From: Enoplosus armatus | Taxonomy: Eukaryota; Chordata; Actinopteri; Centrarchiformes; Enoplosidae | Assembly: GCF_043641665.1 (NCBI RefSeq) | Contig: NC_092199.1 | Span: 19,906,860 to 19,970,859, forward strand | Reading direction: 5' to 3' | DNA length: 64,000 nucleotides | Shown here: in pieces, positions 51,199 to 60,988 of the stretch | Position numbering within the stretch: the first letter of the stretch is position 1 | Layout: every line of letters begins with the position of its first letter | Notes under the pieces: model-generated | Databases searched by the model: none | Told to the model about the DNA's origin: nothing | What the model saw: only the letters and a program-made list of their open reading frames with translations | Program-made: the position numbers and the translations under genes

Positions 51199-54100
51199 GT
51201 GAGTCGAACGCCGGCCGGCACGTGACTTCTCCTCCCCGTCGAGTTTCTTTTTTTTTTCTTTTTTAAGAGTTTCTGTGTGCAGCTGTGTTTGTTCTCCAGA
51301 GCCTTGCAAACAGTTCTGTCAGTCAACACTTGGCATTTACATGCGATCCTGTGTACATTATGTCATTCATCTGTCTCTGGGGATGAGTTGTGTTGACACT
51401 CCACAATGTGCCCGTCAGTAACGCCCTCAAACTGACAGGTGTGCACAATACCAGGAATACCAGACGGGATGCCATGCCAGCATAAGAGCACCGGGCCCTG
51501 ATGATGCTGAATGTCACAGTGTGATGGATTTACAGCTGGGCGTGTTCTTCTGCCTCCTCGTAAAGAAAGCATGACATGTGAGGGTGACGCCTCAGGCGGG
51601 TTAGTCCACTTGTTCCGTGCCAGCCGCCAACCTGCTGCTGCTGAGGGAAGCCAGCAAGGCGTTCCTCACTCTGTGGCTCTGTGCACGCCGATAAAGGGAG
51701 ATTAGACACTGGAGAGGGGTCAGAGGTTATCTTAATGTGGCTGAATTGGAAGCTGATGGTGTGTGTGTGTGTGTGTGTGTACACTTGGGCATATCAAGAG
51801 GGAGGAAGGGTATATGGACTGATTTAAAGTCCCCTTAACACACAGCAGCTGCTGGGGTTTTGTATCCATCTATCTCCCTCACACACACACACACACACAC
51901 ACAGACACACACACACTCTTTAATCCCATCACTCTCGCTTTCTCATTCACACACACACACACACACACACGCTTTCTTAGTGGCTGTCTTTTGTTTTGAA
52001 GACATTTTTCTGTGAGGCTGAGCATGTGTGTTTTGCGCTGTACTATCACCAGTGTGTAGTCTGACCAACACTGCCACCTCCCTGAGGAAAATGTAACTGA
52101 TGGTGGCAACGGCAGAGCTAAGACCCGTAAAGCTCTGTCGTGAGTGGACAAGCGGGCGGCTGGAAGCGCCTTCAGTTCTCACGTGCGGTTTTTCGCCTGC
52201 GAGCTGTAATTGCGTTCCCGAAGTGGCGAGGCAAATGATTTGTTTCCTCTGAGTTGTTTTAGGAGCAGATCGGCAGGGTGGGAAATGACCCCCCCCGGTG
52301 CTCCTCACGGGCTCAAGTGTTCAAAAGCAGCAGGAGGCTTTTCACCAAGGTGGCTCCTGTCCTGTGTTGCTCTAGCTGGTTAATATGGCGCAGATGTAGA
52401 GAGACTGTAGACGTTACAGTCGGAGGGATGAATGCCGGGTGATACGAGGCACAGCCGGCTTGACAGGCCCCCGGGGGAATTTATGAGTGCACGAGTGAAA
52501 TATTGAGCGTAAGAGAAGTAAAACTGCCCGTGAATCTCTGTGTGATAACCACCGATGACGGGGGGGGGGGGGGGGGGTGTCAGAGACGATCTGCTTGTCC
52601 AGGATTTACAGTTTCTTTAAGCTGCGGCTCGAGTTACATTCCAGCAATTGTTGCTCCTTTTTTTTTTTTTTGCACCATGCTTGAAATGCATCATCAAAGC
52701 CATGGGAACTGCTGCTGCACAGTTGAAGCTAAAAGGAAAGATAAAGATCTCACTTTAAGTGCTCCCCGCGGACTGCCGAATGTTTTGCGGCGGTGTGTGT
52801 GTGTGTGTGTGTTACTGGCTGGTTCTCATGGGCGGCTGTGGCCTACTGCCATTACATAATGAGTACAGCGGAGGTGTCAAATCCAAGTTGAATCGAGACT
52901 GTCGAGGTGTCGTAGTAAATGCGCATCATATACAGGCGCTGTTGTCCCGAAACACCTGCTTCAGCTGCCACACCCAGTCCAGGAGTCATCGTATGTGGAC
53001 GGATGTTGTCATCTGAAATATGTTTCACCATCAAAGTTTTGATTCATTCAAATCAATAAATGATTGATTCTACCCCCCCACCCCCCAGAATCTCTCTAAA
53101 ACTAAGCTAGTGTTGTGCGCTAAGCTAACGACGATCACGGCACCAAACCATCTGAGAGGGGGGCGTGAGGGAGCGTTTTGGGTCCGGACACTGTAGAGAG
53201 AGAAAAGTCACGGATAAAACGAAGGCTACTGTTTCGCTTTAAGACGTAAACGTTAGCTCGTCACGTTAGCGCGTCCCTCACGACGTGCAGTTCCGGACTG
53301 GGCTGGTGAGTTGCGGCCGAAGTGAATCACGTCAGTTGGATTTGAAATGTGTTCAAACTTGAACTTCCAACTGTGAGGCCAGCCATTTTGTGCTTGCATA
53401 TTAATTGAACCCTTTTTTTTTTAAATGAATAAATTGGCTCCAGTAGCCCTGGCAGACTTTACATCCTCGCTAACATTTCTGTCAAAAATGATAATAAAGC
53501 TAATAAAGTGAGAGACAAAACCTAGTCACCCTCCACTGCTGATGAATGGCACTCTGGCAACAGATAAAAAAGCACTCCCCCGTGGAATGGGTTGGCTTTT
53601 TTTTTTTCTTCTTCAACACAAATCCGCATCGCCCTACTATCCCACTGTTGACCATAAGTCACTGTCGGTGGAGCTGCTCCAGAAACTTCCATCTTAATGG
53701 TGGAGCGTTGGCTCGCCTGCATCTGGCTCTGGCTCTCGTTCACAAATCTGCCTTCTTACTGTCCAAGGCCGTGGGGATGAAATACGCAGGTTCTGTCTTT
53801 AAGGTGGATTTTCACTTTATGCAGAGGTATTAGACTAAAATAAACCTAATACTTCATTTAGGAATACGTGTTTATTAGAAGTTTATACAGCCGCGCTCAT
53901 ACATCTGTCGCAAACACATTCCTGCGCGCGCTGAGGGAAAGTTCAGGAGGATCCGAATGCAACCGGCCTCTCTAAGCAGGAGTTTAAGTGTAAAAGTGAG
54001 GCGTTTATTATTAGCCTGTTTTCTCTCTAGTGCGGTGGCTGTGAACGTGTGAGGCACAGGGGGACAATAAATCAGAGTATCGCTCCACTCTCTCGTGTAA

Positions 54101-55905
54101 TTATCGCCACTTCACCGGTGCACACCAGGCCAAATGATCCATTTATTTACGCTATAAATCTGAAAACGTGTAAATGCTGTGCTGTTGGATTTGTGTGTCC
54201 TTTTTTTTTTCTTTTCTTTCTTTTTTTTGTTGTTGTCAAGGAATCCCAAGTTGAAACAAATGCCTTCGCTTTCAAAGTCAACAGCGGGAGAGGCGGGAGA
54301 GTATCGCACGGCTCAGTGATCTGTGATTACGCGGCCTGGCTCGGGTCCTCCTTTCTCTATAACATGTGCACGCTGCAATCAAGGCGGACAGCCTAGTCTG
54401 GTCTCGGCAAAGCTTTTTAGGGGAAAGAGAGCAGATTACATGGCAGCCGCTTCGCTTTTCCAGACAGAATTATTGATAACCCCTTTCGGTAAACATAACA
54501 CAGAGCAGCGAGGAGCCGTCCCCCGGGTTAAAATCAAAGACGGGCTGCATAATTCACCGACACTAACAGTTACATTCCACCGTCACCTTGCTCTTTCCAT
54601 GACATGAGAGAACCTGTATGTTCGGGTAAAAGTCAGACTGTTTGCTGATTTTCAGTCCTACATGTGACAAAGCAAAGTGGTGAAAAAGCTTTTTAAGAGT
54701 GGATTATGTGGCATATGCGAGAGAGAATTATTGCTAACCTCTACAGTGCAGCGAGGAGCTCTGTTCCATTTGTCACCCTGTGTTTTTTTTTTCCATGACA
54801 GAAGAGATAAAACCTGTATGGATGTGTGCCTGTATTCATGGCTGAGTGTTCCTTTTTATTGTGGGGGGGATGACAAAACTTCCCATGTCTGTCAGAGTAT
54901 CAGTTACATGTTTTGGTCAGCTTTCAGTCAGCAGCTAATGCCTGCCTTTTGCTCTCTGTGATGTTGCGACCAGAAGGTCACGACCCCCCCCCCCCCCCCC
55001 CCCCCCTTACTGTAAACCAAAGCAGATGTCAGATGAAGGGGGGGAAAGAGGCCTGCCGTTACATAATGGGGGTGCTCTCCCGCGGGAGCACCACGATGCG
55101 GCACCCGGGCTCATCGGCGTTGAGTCAAAGTAGTTACATCAAAGGTGGAAGGTTTGAGGGGACTTGGCCAAATCTGCGCGAACATGAACCACCTGAGGGA
55201 GGTAATTAACAACAGGGGAGATAAGCAGAAAGGGGGGGGGGGGGGGGGGGGGGGGGGGAGAAAAGGAGGAACACTTCACTTTTTGTGTGTCGGATCCCGG
55301 ATCTCGCCGAGAGACCTTCAGATAACAGCGGGGAGGAGAAACACGCGCAGACAAAGACAGAAAGAAAGCAAAAAGAACGCGAAAGAGCCACAGACATGGG
55401 GGAGGCTCTATGTTTATGACCCCGCACTCCCACCTAGACACACACACACACACACACAGAGGACGGAGAAACGTGCGCACACGCTGCGGACCACACACTG
55501 CCTCGCAGATCTGTTTAAAAGCCAGGAGCTGTGTTTATCATTCCCTACATCCTGCTCACAGAAATATTTGTGAACAAGCAGCGTTGTGTGTTTTTTTTGC
55601 TGTTTTCTGAATGCATATGTGTGTGTGCGTGTGTGTGTGTACATATAGATACATGTGTTTCTGTTCGATCACTAGACATTGACATCAGTAGCTTTTTTCC
55701 CATGTCAGCCTGTAGGAGCAATTATTCTAAATCAAGCTACAAGTTCGAATCATCAAAGCTACATTTTTAAGTGGGTCGAAGTCTCTTCCTGCTTTTTTTG
55801 GTCTGTCCCTTACCTGTCTTTCCACATGTCTTTCTCCTTCTTTGCCCCTTCTTTTTGCTCTTCCCCTCCTCCTCCTCCTCCTCCTCCTCCCTCCTCCCAC
55901 TTCAG
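51199..55905 (+). other. myocd: myocd intron 1
   Basis: A 4.7-kb GT-AG intron with no further exon recognised. It is crowded with simple repeats: (TG)n 51759-51780, (CA)n 51880-51916 and 51949-51970, poly-G 52560-52577, poly-C 54984-55006, a 27-nt poly-G 55232-55258 and (CA)n 55438-55458. Its 3' end is a (CCT)n polypyrimidine tract (about 55864-55896) leading to the acceptor cacttcag. Confidence 0.85.
55232..55258. repeat. Poly-G tract (27 nt) in myocd intron 1
   Basis: A run of 27 G lies in the sense strand of the intron, about 225 bp after a 23-nt poly-C (54984-55006). The two could pair in the pre-mRNA, or the G run could form a quadruplex. Exact lengths may be unreliable. Confidence 0.9.
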
Positions 55906-55971
55906 TCCTACAGTTAAGACTTCAGCAGAGGAGGACACGAGAGCAGCTGGCAGACCAAGGCATCATGCCTC
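55906..55971 (+). CDS. myocd: Myocardin, second coding exon (RPEL motif 1)
   Basis: This 66-bp exon has phase 1 at both ends. Spliced after Ser18 it encodes V-LQLRLQQRRTREQLADQG-IMP plus one base. This is the hallmark start of RPEL motif 1 in the myocardin/MRTF family (LQQRRT.EQL..QGI.P). The acceptor is cacttcag|tc behind a (CCT)n tract and the donor is c|gtgagt. In MRTFs, RPEL motifs bind G-actin and hold the protein in the cytoplasm. Myocardin's RPELs bind actin weakly, which fits its constitutive nuclear location. The exon supplies only the first part of RPEL1. The closing PLKS/PLKR residues come from the next exon in other vertebrates, and I could not find that exon here. Confidence 0.93.
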
Positions 55972-56001
55972 GTGAGTAACGCCCTCCAAACACTGAGCTG
56001 C

Positions 56002-56048
<47 letters not shown>

Positions 56049-56539
56049 CCACTTACTTGCTTTTAGTCTGCAGTGTGAGTAAGACAGACGGGTAAGGGAC
56101 GCAACAAACGAGCAAGGGAACACATCACCCTTTGGTAATAAGATATACAAAAAATAAATCAATAAATAAAAACATGTCTTCTCACTTACCTGTTGTGGTG
56201 TCCAGCCATGCAGATCCAGGTTTTGAGATTTCTGCCTCCACCCCAATGCAATGAAGGCTGTTTATGGTGCTCACAAACAAAAAAAAAATCATCTTTTCAG
56301 GACATGTTGCTATTAACAGTTTTTAAATGTCTTCTTTTTTTTCTTTTTTTTTTAACGCTGTGAGCATCACAAACAAAATCCCATTCACCTCCTTTCTGTG
56401 TTGTGGTGGAAATGTCAGACAGATATCTCAAAACTGTCTTCATGATCCGAGTCTTTAAACTAAAGTGTATCCCGCGACAACGAAAACGGCGTTATCGGGA
56501 TCACTGGTACTGTTGTCTTTTGGTTAAAGGGGTAATAAT

Positions 56540-56810
56540 ATTGTTTTGGCCACTTGGGGGCAGCGGAAACAAGCTGTAAACACAACCCGGACATATTATC
56601 ACCTTTTCATTAAAGTGGATATGGCTAACATGTTAGCAAAACAGACGCAGTGACATTAGCATTCATTTGGAGTTGTTTGTCGGGTGACATTCACTCTCGT
56701 TTTGGTCTCCAGCAGACAAATATCCGTCTCTTTAACTGCTAAAGGCTCCACTCATGTTCACTAGCTAGTCGCTAACTGCGTCTGTTTGGTGTTTGGTGGG
56801 CAGGCATTTT
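56540..56810. repeat. Dispersed repeat family, copy 3
   Basis: This copy shares cacttgggggcagc, gctaacatgttagcaaa, gcattcatttggag (56659-56672) and ctagtcgctaactgcgtctgtttgg with the copies near 34.4 and 49.7 kb. It sits in the sense orientation of the myocd intron and is non-coding. Boundaries are approximate. Confidence 0.5.
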
Positions 56811-58782
56811 ACATTTTTTTTTATTTTTGAGAAACAGTAATGTTGCGGTGACCAGTGCAGTTTTAAATACACAAATGACGCAATTAGCCACTGGGCTATT
56901 AAGTAAACAAATGAAGAACAGATTTTTCAGGTCATTTGTACGGTGAAGAATCTAATATTGTGTGTGTTGACAGTCTCTGAGAGAAACATGGATGTAAAGG
57001 TTCAAACAATCCAGTCCAGCGTGGGAAATATGAACAGCTACTGCCTTTTCCAAATTTGCCCTCTTCATCGTAGGCCCCCTTGGCTCAATCAGTACTCTAA
57101 AATCTTGGAATGCAGTCGTGAGAAGCGTCGTCTCCCCAGGTTTCACATGAATCCGATCATCGAGTCCGACGTATCGCATGTCCATGTTAAAAAAAAAAAA
57201 AAAAAACGACTTGTGATTGCAGTTTTGTCAAATGAAACAATAAAAATCAGACGCCAGCCGCTTTTATGAGAACAAAAAATTGGAAAGGACGGAGGCAGAG
57301 GAGGAGCTCAGGAACCGGCTGATGATTTCGCTGATGAACAAGAGGGAACCAATCAGTGAAATCGGCCGCTGTAGTGATTTGTTGGAAACCTGCAGATTCC
57401 TGCTGGTTGTCCACGCTACAGTATGTAACTTCCCGCACTGTAAAATGGTGGAGCTGAGGTCAACTTGGAAAACTCATCAGATTAGAGCGCCAAAGACAGA
57501 CGGACAGACAGAGACAGGCAGGGAGAAATGACAACCAGAGACTCCGGAGACGGAGAGAAAATCCACAGGTGGTGACGGATACAAAGGTGGGAAGGTGGTG
57601 GAGGGAGCAGGGGGATCTATACCATGCACCCGGCAGGCAGAGAGACAGGCGGATGGAGCGTAGACAGTAGGTGTGAGCGACAGCCCCAGGAATGCTTTCG
57701 CCCTGGAAGAGGCTCTCGGGCCTCGGGAGGAGCAGTGGCTGCTCGGCCAGGTCTTCCGCACGTCGAGCAGAACACAGCAACGTGGCTTTTGGCTTTGTCC
57801 CCCCCTTTTTTTTTTGTCACAGAAGACATACAAGAGCAAGTAGACCCGAGTGTGAGCATACTCCTTAAAACGCACCACATGCCACTAAACGTCACTCACG
57901 CGTAAATATTTTTGTTTGTCGTTTACTTGGTGGAACTCAAACTTTCAAATATACGTAAGAAAGCAGAAGTTTGTTCAGCGCGAGACGTTACGCAGCAGAC
58001 GGCCACTTACAAACTGAGATCCCATCAGTCCCTTCTGCTTTAAAGCAACAGTGTGTCGCCTTGGCAAACACGGGAGCAGTGAGCGATGCCAGTGCGTAGT
58101 CCCCCCCCCCTCCTGGTTACTTGCCGGCAGGAACAACAAGGGGACTCGGGGTGGGGGGGGCGGGCTTGGACTGCAGGCCAGGGATTTGTTGAATGATATC
58201 TCTGGCACCGTTTGCCATTTCACAGAGGCTCCAGCCTCCCAGATAAACTGCCGGGTAAGTGTGCGGGGGAACGGAATCCAGAGGCCCGGCCGAGGCCCTA
58301 TCAGTTTCTAGGAGTCTGTCACAGATAAGGCAGCAAAAGGGGGGGGGGGGGGTGCGATTGGCCTTTTTTTTTTGTAAGAAATTTCAATTGGCTGTTTTTA
58401 TCTCTTGATTGCAGGCGGCGGCGTACGCAGATTGAAGAGGGCTGCAAAGACTTGTATTTCTTACACCCACACGGTAGATTGTCGAACAGCTCTCTCTCTC
58501 AAGCATCAGCGTCATTTCTCCTCCCAGCTCCTTATGTCTTTTTTGCGGGGCGTCACAGCATCCTCCTCCTCCGCCTCCTGTTGCTGCCGCTGTAGATGTG
58601 ATCCGTCAGAGGCTGTGTTATTCCTGCTGGGGAGATGGACACGGCACAGGGTCTGTGTATATATTACCCAGGGAACATCTGGTGTTTATTAGGCCATTCG
58701 AGAATCCGCCCCAGCCTCTCAGGCTTGACTGGCGTGTGGCCTGCATAGGAGCACACTGTCTGCCTGCTGGCCACAGGTCTGA

Positions 58783-58818
<36 letters not shown>

Positions 58819-59656
58819 AGACAATCTAATATTTCCTCATAAAGATAACAGCTGCAGGTTTACTGTGCTTTTTTTTTGTACATAAAAACAGCCCATTTTC
58901 CTTCCCCCAGCAGTGGTGCTTTAATCCTCCCGTGGAAGGAAACACAAACGGAGTGATCCCTGCCTAATGCACCATGCCTCTCAGTGCGCTGTTTACATTT
59001 GACAGATACAGTAAGCAGGTATGTGTATTGCAGCGGGTTCAAAGGGCGTCGTGTGTTTTTTAAGAGTGTTTAAAACTCACTGTAAGGCAGCCTCAGGCTC
59101 ACCGGATCGTGTTACATCGTGCCAGAGTTTGGTTGCACAGTTGCAACTCACTCAAAGCGCGGCGCCCCCCCCCCCACAATATCAGATCAGGTCATATATC
59201 AGGCACGCCGGCGCTTCACCCGCTGCCCTCCACCTGTGTGGTTTTCGCTCCTTCACTGCCTTGTTACATCGCTTCACCTCCACCCAAGTCCTTCTTCCTT
59301 CCTGTCATACCCCTTTTTCCCTTTTTTATTTTTCCTTCTTCTACCATTGTTTCTATGTGAATTCATACCTACATCAAATTCATCCTCTTTACTCCCTCCA
59401 TTCTGATATCAACCTCCATTTTTTAACCTGAATTCATTCTTTCTTCTTGTATTTGTTCCTCCGTTCTTATTTCAACTTTAAAGTTTTGTTTCTTATTCAA
59501 CTAATTGCAACATTGCATTAACTGTCTACCTCCACACTTAAATAAAGAAACATCCTCCAGCTCATCTTTCCAGCCCGTTCTTTCTCCCGCCCAAATATTC
59601 CTCCTTCCTTCTGTATTTTCCTCCATCCATTCGTCCTCCTTCAATAGTCCTGTCAA

Positions 59657-59691
59657 CCCCCCCCCCCCCCCCCCCCCCCCCTTCATTTTGA
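59657..59691. repeat. Poly-C tract (35 nt)
   Basis: The longest homopolymer in the window, inside myocd intron 2. Tracts like this hamper sequencing and assembly, which matters because an expected exon is missing from the same intron. Confidence 0.9.
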
Positions 59692-60302
59692 TGTTTGAAA
59701 AGTTGTTACATTTCAGACCCATCTTTCATCAGACAGTAGCACTGTTTCCCCGAGTTGTAGGTATTTTATGTTGGCGCCCTCTCCTGCGTCGTCCCTCCGA
59801 AATGATATTTGACCAAATAAGTGCCGCGGCTCCATCTCGCCCTCAGTGACGTGGCTGGCTGTAGGTGAGCCAGGTTAGCTCCGGCGCAGGATTATTTATC
59901 CTGGATTTAGCAGAGAGAGAGAGAGATTGTGGAAGGTCGAACATCTCACCCGCCGCAGCCCTTTTAATTACAGCCACTCCATTTATTTTTCTAGCGCTCA
60001 AAGTTTCTGGCTGCTCTGGGAGCAGATATTTAGAACGGAACCAAAACAGAGGCATTGATCATTGAAGGCCAAGGGAGGCCAACGCGCAGGGTGTTTGTTG
60101 GGGGAAATGACAGCTGGATACGGATGAATAACATCGCGGTGATGATGAGATGAAAGAACTCTAGATATTGATAGACAGCCCTGTTGATTTTTAACAGGAA
60201 ACTTTTGCAGAATAGGATGAAAACAAAATACATTTATAATAGAGCAAAAACACAATTACAGAATCTCATTTAAAATGAAAAAGTGTAAAAAATATATCAC
60301 AG

Positions 60303-60304
<2 letters not shown>

Positions 60305-60340
<36 letters not shown>
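60305..60340. repeat. (AT)n microsatellite
   Basis: A perfect AT dinucleotide tract of 18 units in myocd intron 2. Confidence 0.95.
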
Positions 60341-60343
<3 letters not shown>

Positions 60344-60769
60344 GCGTTCATGTTTAGATGTTACTGCTTCATAATGAAGTGCAGCGTCCTTGTCTTTGGG
60401 GGGGAATGTTTGGATTATGCACAAAATAGAAGTGATTCTAGTGCGCGTTTATTTCATTCTCAGTGTGTTTTGAACAAACAGACTCAGCCTGGTGGAATGT
60501 ACATCTCATGCTTTTGTGGGGGCAGTTCCACGGGTCGGAAAGGACGGTAATTTGATTGGATTCATGTGTAAGCAGCGTTTACATTGTTGTGTCTGGTTGA
60601 AGTGGAGCTGATTCTAACTACTTTACACACTGCAGCAGTCAGATAAAAGACGAAGACCGTTGTATCACATTGAAAAAGTCACATTTCAGTACAGCTCTTG
60701 AGCAAATGTACTCGGTTTGCGTTCCACTTCTGCAGTTCTTGTACCCGTGTTGTTGACGGTGTGGTCCTG

Positions 60770-60770
<1 letters not shown>

Positions 60771-60825
<55 letters not shown>
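60771..60825 (+). repeat. (TG)n tract abutting the RPEL3-exon acceptor
   Basis: About 27 TG units are followed by only ttgtgtag before the exon at 60833. The tract occupies the place of the polypyrimidine tract. (TG)n upstream of an acceptor can bind TDP-43 and reduce exon inclusion, as known for CFTR exon 9. Here that role is inference. Confidence 0.85.
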
Positions 60826-60826
<1 letters not shown>

Positions 60827-60832
60827 GTGTAG

Positions 60833-60988
60833 ACCCGGCCTCAGGCGGCTCCTCTCTGGAGGCCCAGATGAGGCTAAAGCGAGCCCGGCTCGCCGAGGAC
60901 CTGAACGAGAAGCTGGCTCTCAGGCCGGGGCCCCTGGAGCTGGTCCGAAAGAATATCATTCCCCTAGACTCTGCCGCCACGACGACAG
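60833..60988 (+). CDS. myocd: Myocardin, RPEL motif 3 exon
   Basis: A 156-bp exon, phase 1 at both ends. It encodes about 52 residues, including AQMRLKRARLAEDLNEK and LALRPGPLELVRKNIIP, matching the family's third RPEL motif (consensus RPxxxEL) and closer to myocardin (ALRPGPLELV) than to MRTFs (AQRPGPMELV). The acceptor is ttgtgtag|ac and the donor is g|gtatcg. The sequence after the motif is LDSAATTTG, where mammalian myocardin has VDSAVKEAIK. Arg replaces the usual Glu in LVEKN. In mammals the codon at the 5' junction is Glu/Ala-like, which here would need a preceding exon ending in G (giving Asp). Direct splicing from 55971 keeps frame but gives His. Later exons lie beyond the window. Confidence 0.9.

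Larger units (their letters stand above)
55972..60832 (+). other. myocd: myocd intron 2 (expected RPEL2 exon not found)
   Basis: A 4.86-kb interval between two secure exons. In other vertebrates it should contain coding sequence for PLKxPAxFHEQR...LVxMHIL (end of RPEL1, linker, RPEL2). Reading all three + frames, I saw no such block. Contents include (CA)n 56004-56046, a dispersed repeat copy, poly-A 57189-57206, G-rich tracts near 58150 and 58339, (CA)n 58785-58812, a 35-nt poly-C 59657-59691, (AT)n 60305-60340 and a 55-nt (TG)n at the 3' end. Positions 59830-60070 are repeat-poor and could be a conserved element. Confidence 0.7.

Noticed and set aside
57280..57531. Open frame 'TEAEEELRNRLMISLMNKREP...' in myocd intron 2
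   Set aside because: It has no similarity to any myocardin segment. The sequence looks like part of a decayed dispersed repeat next to a poly-A run.
58224..58255. Short AG...GTAAGT segment resembling a micro-exon
   Set aside because: One reading frame contains a stop and none yields myocardin-like residues. Both splice signals can occur by chance.
58405..58692. Open frame containing LKRAA...SLK, considered as the missing myocardin RPEL2 exon
   Set aside because: It shares LKR, A and SLK with the expected exon and follows a plausible acceptor (gattgcag), but lacks FHEQR, LVxMHIL and the basic RPEL2 core. The flanking exons are almost invariant, so such divergence is unlikely and the match is probably chance.
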